Source of the DNA: Saccharicrinis fermentans DSM 9555 = JCM 21142
Lineage (GTDB): Bacteria > Bacteroidota > Bacteroidia > Bacteroidales > Marinilabiliaceae
Length of the DNA: 64,000 bases
NCBI RefSeq assembly: GCF_000517085.1
Contig: NZ_KI912107.1
Span: forward strand, 5,701,980 to 5,765,979
Direction: 5' to 3'
The notes under the pieces: model-generated
The model's database searches: none
What the model was told of the DNA's origin: nothing
The model's input: the letters and a program-made list of their open reading frames with translations, nothing else
In this document: positions 29,815-38,473 of the stretch, one piece after another
How positions within the stretch are numbered: position 1 is the first letter of the stretch
Layout: each line of letters begins with the position of its first letter
Position numbers and translations under genes: made by a program

Positions 29815-31336
29815 TTCTACTTTAACAGATTTATTGCTTTGAATAACAGAGGTCTATGTCACGCTGTCGCTTTTCATGTCGCTGCTGCAGTTTTTCCAGC
29901 ATCCGTTCATCGGTCATTTCACGATAAAATTTGTATACCATAAAATCCATAATGTCTCTTGCCGACAACAATGGGACTTCGTCTTGATTCAATAGTTTTT
30001 CTTTCAGCATAAAGCTGCCCACCATTAAGTTGAGGGCTACTTGGTGATGCCATGACAGCCATTTGCGGGTTTGGAACTGATCCAAGCCTACTATCTGTTT
30101 TTGCTCTTTGAAGCTATGCTCAATGAAAAAGCGTTGTGCCTGCATGTATGCCAGCGCCTGATGCGTGTATTGAGCAAGTTCTGCGTTAGTGAACGAATAT
30201 TTTATTTCTACTCCCTGCTTTGTCTTTCTTTTCGAAATGACCAGCAACCGTTTCTCAACAATGTTCTGAACCTTATCCCAAATGTAAACTGTCTTAAAAT
30301 GGAACAATCCCTTCAGCTTTCCCTTGGCAGAATCACGAATGTCAAGCTTTTTCCAGTCCTTGTTTGTAAGCGTTTCTATATATTCGTTAGCGTTTACCGA
30401 TGGGGTGCTTGCCTTCGGCCTTTTGGGTGGGCGCCCACGATTGCTCTTTCGCTCTGGAATATGTAGTTCTGGTTTTTCAAGGTGGATTTTTTGATCGCTA
30501 TGAATGTCAAGCATGTACACCAAACCCATATCCTCAACCGAACGGGTAAACGCAAGGTCATTGCCATAAAGTCCATCCCCCCCAACGTAATCGAACTCGA
30601 TACCCATTTCCAGTTGGTGCTTCACAATATCTGTAGCCAGCTCCGGTTTTGTCTTGAAAACCCTGTCCTCTTTGGGGATGCCAGCAGTTTCACACCTGGC
30701 GTTGTTAGTACACCATGACCTTGGAAGGTACAGTCTCGTGTCGACCAACGCTGCATATTTGTCCGTGCACAAGCAACCAAAAACTGCAACCTGCGAGTTT
30801 GCAGTCTTCCCAACGTTCCCGCAATACTGGTGATCAACACCAATGCTTTTGTCACCTTTTTTCACCCATCCGCTTTCGTCTATGAGTAATCCTTTTAATT
30901 TTTGGTTTGGGAGTGATTGGTCTACCTGATTTGCTATTTGGTCGATGACAGCTCTTGCATCCCAATTGGATTCGGTGATAAAATGCTGCATCTTATGGTA
31001 GTCTGCGTTTAATGTCTCAGTGATGCGTTCGATGTTTTTCAAATCGCTTAAAGCTAGACCTTCGACGTATTGAGTAGCTTTGTCGAAGTTGGATTTTGTT
31101 CTATTTTTAAAATGGTGCTGAAATTCAGATAAATACACTTCAAGTCGGTTGTTGACCGCTAGCAGTGTTTTACCATTATTCGTATATTTTTTTAAGTTTT
31201 TCGCCCGTTACCCATTGCAAACTTGAGTTTTGTTCTTTGTTTCAATTGCAATATACTAATTTACTGTTTATTACGAAAGAAAAACAATACTAAATTATCG
31301 TTTTTTCAGTGATCATTTTAATCTGTTAAAGTAGAA
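29815..31336 (-). mobile_element. IS701-family insertion sequence inside the RT gene
   Basis: 1522 bp bounded by perfect 17-bp terminal inverted repeats, TTCTACTTTAACAGATT at the left and its reverse complement at the right. Both sides are flanked by TTAG (29811-29814 and 31337-31340), which fits the YTAR target duplication known for IS701. It holds one transposase gene in the same orientation as the host RT. Clean ends and an intact transposase suggest a recent insertion. Confidence 0.88.
29831..31138 (-). CDS. IS701-family transposase (DDE)
   Basis: 435 residues, full length. The family core is visible: GLLIDESGWVKKGDKSIGVD and QYCGNVGKTANSQVAVFGCL (first Asp), VGGDGLYGND (second Asp), and the C-terminal FFIEHSFKEQKQIVGLDQFQ (catalytic Glu). 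It cuts and pastes the element. The start ATG lies 198 bp inside the right end. I see no lesion, so it may still be active. Confidence 0.9.
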   Translation of the reverse strand: MYLSEFQHHFKNRTKSNFDKATQYVEGLALSDLKNIERITETLNADYHKMQHFITESNWDARAVIDQIANQVDQSLPNQKLKGLLIDESGWVKKGDKSIGVDHQYCGNVGKTANSQVAVFGCLCTDKYAALVDTRLYLPRSWCTNNARCETAGIPKEDRVFKTKPELATDIVKHQLEMGIEFDYVGGDGLYGNDLAFTRSVEDMGLVYMLDIHSDQKIHLEKPELHIPERKSNRGRPPKRPKASTPSVNANEYIETLTNKDWKKLDIRDSAKGKLKGLFHFKTVYIWDKVQNIVEKRLLVISKRKTKQGVEIKYSFTNAELAQYTHQALAYMQAQRFFIEHSFKEQKQIVGLDQFQTRKWLSWHHQVALNLMVGSFMLKEKLLNQDEVPLLSARDIMDFMVYKFYREMTDERMLEKLQQRHEKRQRDIDLCYSKQ

Positions 31337-32018
31337 TTAGTCAGTATAATTATATCGTCAACAAATCTGAAATAACAGATATTATTTTGGGAGAAGTGAT
31401 TATCAATCTTTTTTAAATATATCTGGGCTAGTATATTCGAAATAGGTAAACCTTGTGGAATTCCTTTAGCTGTAACATAATTGTTACTGTTTCTTTTAGA
31501 TTCATTATGAGGAATTGTGACATTCTCGATGGAATCCGTAAGAACTTTTATTGTCTTTGAGTTTGTTACCTTTTTAGCAAGGAAATCTAGTAATCTTGTC
31601 CTATTAATTTCATCGTAAAACGATTTAATATCCGTACGATAATAGAAATTATAGTTATCCGAATCTATTTTTTGCTTTAATTCTCGAACAACGCAATTGG
31701 CAAGTTTATTGGGTACACTTTCAGGGAATTGTCTATGTAAATATTCTTTTAAAGCAGTCAATGTAATTTTGTCTCTTACAGTAGGCGATGAAATCATTCT
31801 TGGAGCTTTATTCCGACCCTTATTTCTTAATATCTCCAAATAAGGAATAAACTTGTATTCCTTGTTTTTGTATCTATCTGCAATCCGCTTTATTTCAACC
31901 TCTTTATTTTTCTCGAATTGAGTAGGTCTAATCTTGTCGATACCTTTAAAGCTCTTCTTCTTGATTCTATCATCAAAAATCTTAGTCAAAAAGCTCTCCG
32001 AAAAAAAGTATCACTCAT
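31337..32018 (-). pseudogene. Defence-type reverse transcriptase, N-terminal part
   Basis: Palm and finger motifs of a non-LTR-type RT: RKGRNKAPRMISSPTVRDK is RNKGRNKAPRMISSPTVRDK shortened by one, then YFYRTDIKSFYDEI-like motif A (TDIKSFYDEI), GIPQGLPISNILAQIYL and the catalytic FRFVDDIIIL. The IS interrupts it just after FVDD. The visible frame begins at a TTG at 31989. An ATG at 32018 would extend it as MSDTFF, then SESFLTKIF, if the T7 run (32001-32007, A on plus) had eight bases. So there is a second one-base loss. RT plus SLATT suggests an anti-phage RT unit. Confidence 0.78.
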
Positions 32019-32076
32019 ATTATTCTATTCTTTATTGTGCGTTGGCTTTAGTTGCACTATCTCTCTTTGCATGAAA

Positions 32077-32200
32077 CACAACGTTTTGTATAAATACTGG
32101 CCGGGAATTTATAGCCAAAACCTATCAATCCGTTAAGCTGTTAAATATAGGTATTTCGTTGCAATTTAGCACTTTCCCCGGCTTGGATTTATACGTTGTG
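32077..32200. repeat. Large imperfect palindrome C before the RT gene
   Basis: CACAACG, TATAAAT and GGCCGGGAA at the left pair with TTCCCCGGC, ATTTATA and CGTTGTG at the right over 124 bp. It begins about 60 bp upstream of the RT ATG, behind a TTGTGCGTTGGC motif (32034-32045) that also occurs before the STAND gene (38337-38348). The group II intron begins about 20 bp to its right. Confidence 0.6.
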
Positions 32201-32221
32201 TGTGCCCTGCATGTGCTGCAG

Positions 32222-34353
32222 TACACCCACACCCGAAGTTGTTGAAAAAGTTTGAAAATACAAATTATCTTCAATAAACCTCGGAATGTGGAGTATTATT
32301 TAATATCCAGAGGGTGAAAGTCCCATCACGGGCGGAGGTAACGCTCCGAACCGTTAGCAAGTGACAAGCTGGTATGGGGTGACCTATGCAGTGAAGATTA
32401 TTTGTGAGCGATTAGCGCAACAAATACCGACGGCAAATTGGCTCCGCCGATCTTCGATTCCGGTACTGACGGACAGAATTGTAGCGTAGCGGAAATCACG
32501 AAATTCATTAAAATTAGACCTTTTGAGCTAAACCGCATATGAGGCTTTATAAATCGGATGAGTAAACACATCATTGCAACGTCCAAACTCCAAGGAGGCG
32601 AGTATTTATAAAGTAGATGCGGCAGGGATTGGAGGTTATTTGTGAGCGATTAGCGCAGCAAATATTATATACAGCACTTACCAGGGGAGAGCTCTGTAAT
32701 TACGAGTTAATAGAGCAGAGCAGTCAGCAAAAGCCATAGTAGCTTTGGAAAACGAGCCATTCTTACGAATACCACGCTAAGCATGGAGGTCTCATAGATA
32801 AGTGAAGGGCTGAACTTTATATCGCTATAAATCTTTGGCGGAGGTAAAAGGATTCGAGCCTTTCCAGCCCCAAAGAAGATTAGCAGGGAACAGGGATTAG
32901 CTAAGAAATGAAAAGAAGAAAACGGAACACCAGTAATTTAATTGAACGGGTAATACATCCAGCAAACTTAACCATAGCTTGCAAGGATGTAGTACGTAAC
33001 AAAGGTGCAGGCGGTGTTGATGGTATGAAAGTTTCCGAACTTAAAGACCATCTCGACCAAAACCGTAACCAACTGGTAGAACAAATCATGAACGAAGCGT
33101 ACTTACCACAACCAATACGTGGCAAGGAAATACCTAAAGGAGGTGGTAAAACCCGATTATTAGGTATTCCTACCGCTATTGACCGTATGCTGCAACAGGC
33201 AGTATCACGGGTGGTAATGATGTATTATGAGATAGATTTTTCTACCTATAGTTATGGATTTCGTCCTGAACGTAACACGCAACAAGCAACAGGAAAAGCA
33301 CTGAGTTATATTAATTCAGGCTACCAGCATATTGTTGAAATAGACCTAAAAGAGTTTTTCGACAGGGTTGACCATACAATATTGTTACAGTTGCTGTACC
33401 GTAAAATTAAATGCAAACAAACCATGTGTTTGATACGTCGTTGGCTACGTGCTCCGCTTGAAAAAGACGGTAAACTCATCAAACGACGTATAGGTGTTCC
33501 GCAAGGCAGTCCTATTAGCCCATTGTTATCCAATATAATTCTTCATGAATTGGATTCAGAAATGGAACGACTAGGACTCCGCTTTGTACGTTATGCCGAT
33601 GATTTTAGTATTTACTGCAAAACTAAGGCTGAAGCAAAGAAGGTAGGTAACACGATCTACTTATTTCTGCGGGACAAATTAAAACTTCCCATTAATAAAG
33701 AGAAAAGTGGTATTCGCCGACCTGTAAACTTTCAGATACTAGGCTTTGGTTTTGTACCTATTTACCGCAAAGGTATCAAGGGTAAATACCAATTGGTAGT
33801 CACTAAGAAACGATGGCAGAGCTTTAAAGCAAAGCTCAAAGAAGAGACCCGAAAAACGAATCCCAAGAGTTTCGATGAGCGCATAAAGAAGATTATTGAG
33901 ATTCAACGTGGTTGGATCAATAACTTTAAATATGCCAATATCAAAACAAAACTGGAAGAGTTGGATGGCTGGCTCCGTAATCGTCTTAGATACTGCATTT
34001 GGCATCATTGGAAAAAGCCTGACAAGAAAAGGCGTAGCCTTATTCGGTTGGGCGTTGAAGCAGGCATGGCGTACGCTTGGAGTAGAAGCCGCATGGGTGG
34101 TTGGGCTATCGCCCAAAGTCCTATTTTAGGTACAACCATTACGGTGGAAAGACTCCAAAAACGAGGTTACATTCCCTTAGCTTCTATGTACAACCAAATT
34201 ACTTCTGCTTTACCTACTAAATCAAATACACTATTGGCTCCGCCGATCTTCGATTCCCCATGGTATAAGGAACCGCCCAGTACGAGACCCGTATGCTAGG
34301 TGGTGTGAGAGCTTCTCCGATAGGCTAATTAATAGCCTATCGGCTGGGTACTC
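32222..34353 (+). mobile_element. Group II intron, full-length copy
   Basis: About 2.1 kb. The 5' RNA part (32222-32907) has typical domain I text such as GGGTGAAAGTCCCATCACGG and CGGAGGTAACGCTCCGAACC. A maturase gene lies in domain IV. Domain V is at about 34268-34310 (ACCGCC...GGTGGTGTGAGAG) and domain VI is the hairpin to 34353. Exact splice sites are uncertain; I set the ends by comparison with the truncated copy at 27689. It is oriented opposite to the flanking accessory genes. Confidence 0.82.
32908..34299 (+). CDS. ltrA: Group II intron reverse transcriptase/maturase
   Basis: 463 residues. RT domains are complete: NKGAGGVDGM, GFRPERNTQQA, DLKEFFDRVDH, GVPQGSPISPLLSNIILHEL and the catalytic YADD (about Y229-D232). 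A maturase (domain X) follows with the GWINNFKYANIKTK block and the group II C-terminal region. No HNH endonuclease is present, as in the shorter intron classes (C to F). It splices the intron and copies it into new sites. The C-terminal coding tail overlaps the 3' intron RNA and is duplicated in the truncated copy. Confidence 0.92.
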   Translation: MKRRKRNTSNLIERVIHPANLTIACKDVVRNKGAGGVDGMKVSELKDHLDQNRNQLVEQIMNEAYLPQPIRGKEIPKGGGKTRLLGIPTAIDRMLQQAVSRVVMMYYEIDFSTYSYGFRPERNTQQATGKALSYINSGYQHIVEIDLKEFFDRVDHTILLQLLYRKIKCKQTMCLIRRWLRAPLEKDGKLIKRRIGVPQGSPISPLLSNIILHELDSEMERLGLRFVRYADDFSIYCKTKAEAKKVGNTIYLFLRDKLKLPINKEKSGIRRPVNFQILGFGFVPIYRKGIKGKYQLVVTKKRWQSFKAKLKEETRKTNPKSFDERIKKIIEIQRGWINNFKYANIKTKLEELDGWLRNRLRYCIWHHWKKPDKKRRSLIRLGVEAGMAYAWSRSRMGGWAIAQSPILGTTITVERLQKRGYIPLASMYNQITSALPTKSNTLLAPPIFDSPWYKEPPSTRPVC

Positions 34354-34410
34354 GATTACCAACTGGCCTTTATTCATTTTCAATCAATTAACTATCAATT
34401 TTGCAGTACC

Positions 34411-34504
34411 TTGTGCGTTCGGAAAGACACACTCTTTGACAAGTTTTGGTCGTGCGCTCGGCTTATTGAGCGACTTGGCAATGTGTGTGGCTTTGAAGCG
34501 CTGG
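34411..34504 (-). repeat. Cassette-end palindrome A, directly after the STAND gene
   Basis: Begins at the STAND stop. Minus-strand arms: GCGCTTC, AAAG, ACACAC-ACA-TTGCCAAGT against ACTTGTCAA-AGA-GTGTGT, CTTT, GAACGC. An inner CGCTC/GAGCG hairpin lies in the loop, and it ends with AACGCACAA. Same plan as B (28299) and D (38263), with base changes that keep pairing. Confidence 0.72.
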
Positions 34505-37500
34505 CTATCTAAAATCTTCATAAAATTCTCTTTTCATCTCATCTTTTATTCTTAAATCGCAATATCCAATTTGGCGATTAGCATATTCTTTATGGTCATA
34601 ATAATTTAATCGATTAGGCAGTCTATCAAGTACAGAGATAACATTCTCCCATATTTTTTTCTCACCTTCTAATATTGGAATATAGCTTCCTGACCAACTT
34701 TTGCTTCTATGTATTATTTCTAAGTTTTTAAAAATTTCAAAATCACTATTTAGTTTCAGAAAACGCTCTAAGAACTCCATTTTTAAACCAGGATATTTAT
34801 AGCATATTATGCTAAAGACTACATCCATATACTTGTCGTTCAAATATTTCTCATCAATAAGATTTTCTAAGTATTCTATTGGTTTCTTGCCATATTTTTC
34901 CTTTGCATTTGAAAAGAAAGCTGATATTGCACGTTCCGAAAAATAATAAGTTTCACTAGCAATAAAGTATTCAAAAATTGAATTGATTATTGTATTACAA
35001 TTATCCATTTCCCATATAAAATCATAATGTTCATGCTCTAAATCATGGTAAGAAATTCTATTAGGGGAATTGAACTTTAAAATCCTTATTATAATATTTG
35101 GGTCACGTTCCAATAGTTTTTTAAGAATTTCATTTTTATAATCAAAACTTTGTTCAATATTATTTGAATACAAATAAACTTCTACTAATATGTCAAATGG
35201 GAAATTACTGAACGATAGACATTTCTCGATAAAACTTTTACCTACACTAATTTTAACATCTTCTTTCTTAATTTTTGTGAGTGCAATTTCAAGAATCTCA
35301 GAATAAATATCTTTCTCATTTTTCAGCTTTTTATATTTGCTAACGAAAGTTAAATCCCAAAATATATATTGGGTGTTCAAGGATTTAATGGAAGTCAATA
35401 AATCCGAATATAGTACACTCAGATGCTCTTTGTTAACATCATCAATTTTTAATGTGTGATGAAAACTGAACTTTGGATTTACTTCTAAATCTTGAATTAA
35501 TTCAAAAAGCTCAAAATAGTAGCCAGAATTAGTTTGAAAAAAGTAATTGAAAATATATGTGAAATTGAGGTTGAAATTAAATTTCGTAAAATTTAGTTCA
35601 AGTACATTCAAAAATAATTTTACATTGGTTTGGGCTAGATTACCAAATATTGTATTCAAAGAATTTTCATATTGCCAAACAGAATTACCCTTACTTACCT
35701 TTTTGACATGCTCTAAAATTAAAGAAACATTTGTAAGAAGTGAGTCATAGTTATTTATGTCAAAATTAAGGCAATATTCTTGAAGTTCTTCTTTATGTAA
35801 TTTTTCCTCTTCGTCCCAACCAAGTTCTCTTTTCCTTTGCCTGTCTTGTTTTAATACTTCAGCTAATTGATATAACTTGCTTTTATATTCTTTCTTAATT
35901 TCTTTTGAATAGTCAATTTTTAACCAATCTAGACCTTCTAAAATATTTTGCAACACGAAACAGTCTTCAAATTCGTCAGGTTTAAAATACTTGTTTATTA
36001 TCTGATAAATGTATTTTAAATCGTATTGTAATATTTCTTGCGAATCTTTGAATTCATAATAGTTTAACCTGTACATTATTTGTAGTAAAGAAGTCTTACT
36101 AGAATCTTGCAGAAGGTAATTGTAACATTTATATCTAAATGATTTTATTGATTCTGAAAGCCATAAATGGAAAGTCCACAAAGTTATTTCTCTTCCATTT
36201 CCTTCATTTCCGTGATATTCAATTTTAAGAAAAGAGGGGATTATTTCGGTTAAAATATTCTCATATATGGTTTTATTATTGCTGTTTTTAGCATTAGCAA
36301 TTAAAAAGTCAAAAAGCAAATGCTGAATTCGGTCACCATACATATAACCTAATCTTGAAAAGCTAAATTTCTCTTTTATAATATAAATTACCGCCGGCAT
36401 TTTTGATGGAACTTTAATTGCATAATAAAATATAAGTTCCAACGCATCTTTAAAAAATTCATCACTATGGTATCTGAATCGGGATAAAATTTCAAGGTCT
36501 TTTCCCGCCCCATATGAGAATTCATTTAATTCATAACTATAGCGAAATTCAGTTGTTGTTTCAGCTTCTTGCTTATCAATTTGTTTTTTTATGAAGTTTA
36601 ATACCTGTGGACTTAAATAAAACCAAAACAAATCAAGGTATTTCAAAGAATCTTGATGATTCCCTTTCTTTTCAATATCTATCCATTTCTTAAGAATTAT
36701 TGGTTTTAATTTTTTCTCAATTTGTTTGTAGTTGAACGTGTTTATTACTGGTACAATAGTATCTGTAATTCTATTTTCATAGTCTAAATAATTGTCAAGA
36801 AAGAAATTAAAACTTAATGATTCATTATCAATTACTGCTTTATAGAAAATATAGGTCGAGAATATCTGGTCGGATATTTTAACAACTTGTTGTTCGAATA
36901 AATCAACTAATTCTGATTCGTGTAGAGTATAACAAATTTCCCAAAACTTATTCTCTTCAACATTAAGACTTTTAAAAATGAAATCACAAAACTCTCTGTT
37001 TTCTTTATCAATACGAGAAAAGAAAGATATTAATGCTAATGATTTTTGAGCTATCGGTTCTTTTAATAGTTCGACTTCTTTAAACAAAGGTTCATAGTAT
37101 TCATCATATATTTGGGATGCATCATCAAGCTCTAATATATTTTTGGCTTTAAGAGCTACCTTAGCACACATAATCGCCAGACGTGCATTGCCTTGCGCAA
37201 TTTTAAGAATTCTATCAACGAATGATAGTTCATTGATTTTAAAATCGTCCGATTGAATAATATTTTTTATTTCATCATTTGAAAATGCTTTAATTTCAAT
37301 TGAAGCATAATTGAAATTAACAGCAATAGACTTCACCTGAGGTAATGCATAATCTCTAACAGTTACTATTACTTTTAAAGTTTTTGAATCCCTTTCCTCG
37401 AATAAACTTAATATCCACTGAAAGTTCTTAGCTAGTCTATTTGCATCATCAACTAACAGCACATAATTTTTATCGGTTCTTATAATAGTTTTAAGGTCTT

Positions 37501-38254
37501 CCCAAATTGGAATCCCTTTATTTCCAATACATAAGAAGGAGTATTTATTTCTATCTGAATAAAGTTTTGCTAGTTCAATTGCATATTTTGATTTTCCAGT
37601 ACCAGGTGCTCCATGGATTAGCAATAAATCGTTTATTTCTAAATAGCTTTCTCCATCTTCTAATTCCTTTTCTCGACCAAAGAAAGTATTACTTAATGGT
37701 GTTGAAATTTTGTTTTTCTCGTAATTAGCAATAAATTCAGAAGGTTCTTGAATTTGACCAGTCCCAACTTTGATTCCAAGATAAGCGCCTAAAATTGGAT
37801 AATCTAGTACTGCAAATGCTAAATCTCGAATTCCTTTTAATTCAAGGATACACTTTGGGTTGTGTTTTTTACATAATTCTTCAAGATTTTTCTTTTCAAC
37901 TGGCTTAATACGTTCCGTAAAGCATAATATTACTTTATCAATTTCTTCTTTCTTTAATCCTGTTTTTGAGGTCTCGAAGCAGTTTTCAATATCCGATTTT
38001 AGTTTATTATAGAAACTTTGCCCTTTTTCTAGTCTTTCTCTTGTAGTATATTCAGCAAAAATTAATTGATTGTCCGGACTAGTGAAATATGAATCAGGAA
38101 TTCCCTTTCTTGACTTTTCTTTACCAATGACACTTCCAATCGGAGTAATTGTATTTGGATTTAGTTTCAAGTACAAAAAATGATTACAAAATTCTTGGAA
38201 GATGTCTCCATTAATCCTATCCAAAGCATTTTCTATTTGTACGGAGTCTATCAT
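34505..38254 (-). CDS. STAND NTPase with nuclease-like N-terminus, Avs-like defence protein
   Basis: 1250 residues from the ATG at 38254; the longer TTG start at 38293 would lie inside palindrome D, so I reject it. Residues ~1-150 resemble a restriction-endonuclease fold (GDIFQEFCNHFL, GIPDSYF, QLIFAEYTTRE as a variant D...E-x-T site). Then a P-loop NTPase: Walker A GAPGTGKSK near 215, Walker B YVLLVDDAN, and TVRDYAL as sensor/arginine. About 800 residues of helical repeats follow, a likely ligand sensor. This is the layout of antiviral STAND proteins; the trigger and exact family are unknown. Intact. Confidence 0.75.
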   Translation of the reverse strand: MIDSVQIENALDRINGDIFQEFCNHFLYLKLNPNTITPIGSVIGKEKSRKGIPDSYFTSPDNQLIFAEYTTRERLEKGQSFYNKLKSDIENCFETSKTGLKKEEIDKVILCFTERIKPVEKKNLEELCKKHNPKCILELKGIRDLAFAVLDYPILGAYLGIKVGTGQIQEPSEFIANYEKNKISTPLSNTFFGREKELEDGESYLEINDLLLIHGAPGTGKSKYAIELAKLYSDRNKYSFLCIGNKGIPIWEDLKTIIRTDKNYVLLVDDANRLAKNFQWILSLFEERDSKTLKVIVTVRDYALPQVKSIAVNFNYASIEIKAFSNDEIKNIIQSDDFKINELSFVDRILKIAQGNARLAIMCAKVALKAKNILELDDASQIYDEYYEPLFKEVELLKEPIAQKSLALISFFSRIDKENREFCDFIFKSLNVEENKFWEICYTLHESELVDLFEQQVVKISDQIFSTYIFYKAVIDNESLSFNFFLDNYLDYENRITDTIVPVINTFNYKQIEKKLKPIILKKWIDIEKKGNHQDSLKYLDLFWFYLSPQVLNFIKKQIDKQEAETTTEFRYSYELNEFSYGAGKDLEILSRFRYHSDEFFKDALELIFYYAIKVPSKMPAVIYIIKEKFSFSRLGYMYGDRIQHLLFDFLIANAKNSNNKTIYENILTEIIPSFLKIEYHGNEGNGREITLWTFHLWLSESIKSFRYKCYNYLLQDSSKTSLLQIMYRLNYYEFKDSQEILQYDLKYIYQIINKYFKPDEFEDCFVLQNILEGLDWLKIDYSKEIKKEYKSKLYQLAEVLKQDRQRKRELGWDEEEKLHKEELQEYCLNFDINNYDSLLTNVSLILEHVKKVSKGNSVWQYENSLNTIFGNLAQTNVKLFLNVLELNFTKFNFNLNFTYIFNYFFQTNSGYYFELFELIQDLEVNPKFSFHHTLKIDDVNKEHLSVLYSDLLTSIKSLNTQYIFWDLTFVSKYKKLKNEKDIYSEILEIALTKIKKEDVKISVGKSFIEKCLSFSNFPFDILVEVYLYSNNIEQSFDYKNEILKKLLERDPNIIIRILKFNSPNRISYHDLEHEHYDFIWEMDNCNTIINSIFEYFIASETYYFSERAISAFFSNAKEKYGKKPIEYLENLIDEKYLNDKYMDVVFSIICYKYPGLKMEFLERFLKLNSDFEIFKNLEIIHRSKSWSGSYIPILEGEKKIWENVISVLDRLPNRLNYYDHKEYANRQIGYCDLRIKDEMKREFYEDFR

Positions 38255-38262
38255 ATGCTGTA

Positions 38263-38350
38263 GTGGGTTGGCAAAGAAATAGCTCTTTTGCAAGCTGAAG
38301 AATCGGCCTGTGTTTTGGGGCTTGCAAATGTGCTATTTGTGCGTTGGCTG
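38263..38350 (-). repeat. Cassette-end palindrome D, before the STAND gene
   Basis: Minus strand: GCCAACGCAC, CAAATAGC-ACA-TTTGCAAG against CTTGCAAA-AGA-GCTATTT, GCCAACCCAC. The ACA/AGA internal bubble and the TTG.CAAG arm are shared with A and B while the outer arm differs. It ends 8 bp before the STAND ATG. Confidence 0.7.
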
Positions 38351-38473
38351 TTCATTTTATCTTTTTTCTCTAACTGCAAAATTACCACTGTCAATTCTTT
38401 CTTAGGCTTGTTGGTAACGTATGTGTAAATGCATATTGTGTTTATATCTATTATGTCGATATTTGTTTAATTA

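Noticed and set aside
29133-31989. Group II maturase identity for the split RT
   Set aside because: The motif text differs from the intron maturase at 32908, there is no domain X-type ending, and it is coupled to a SLATT gene rather than set in intron RNA.
38254-38293. Longer TTG start for the STAND protein
   Set aside because: The extra 13 codons lie inside palindrome D, so the ATG at 38254 is the likelier start.
28299-38350. Canonical integron attC sites
   Set aside because: The foldbacks lack the RYYYAAC/GTTRRRY core boxes on inspection, so I call them attC-like in behaviour only, not attC.
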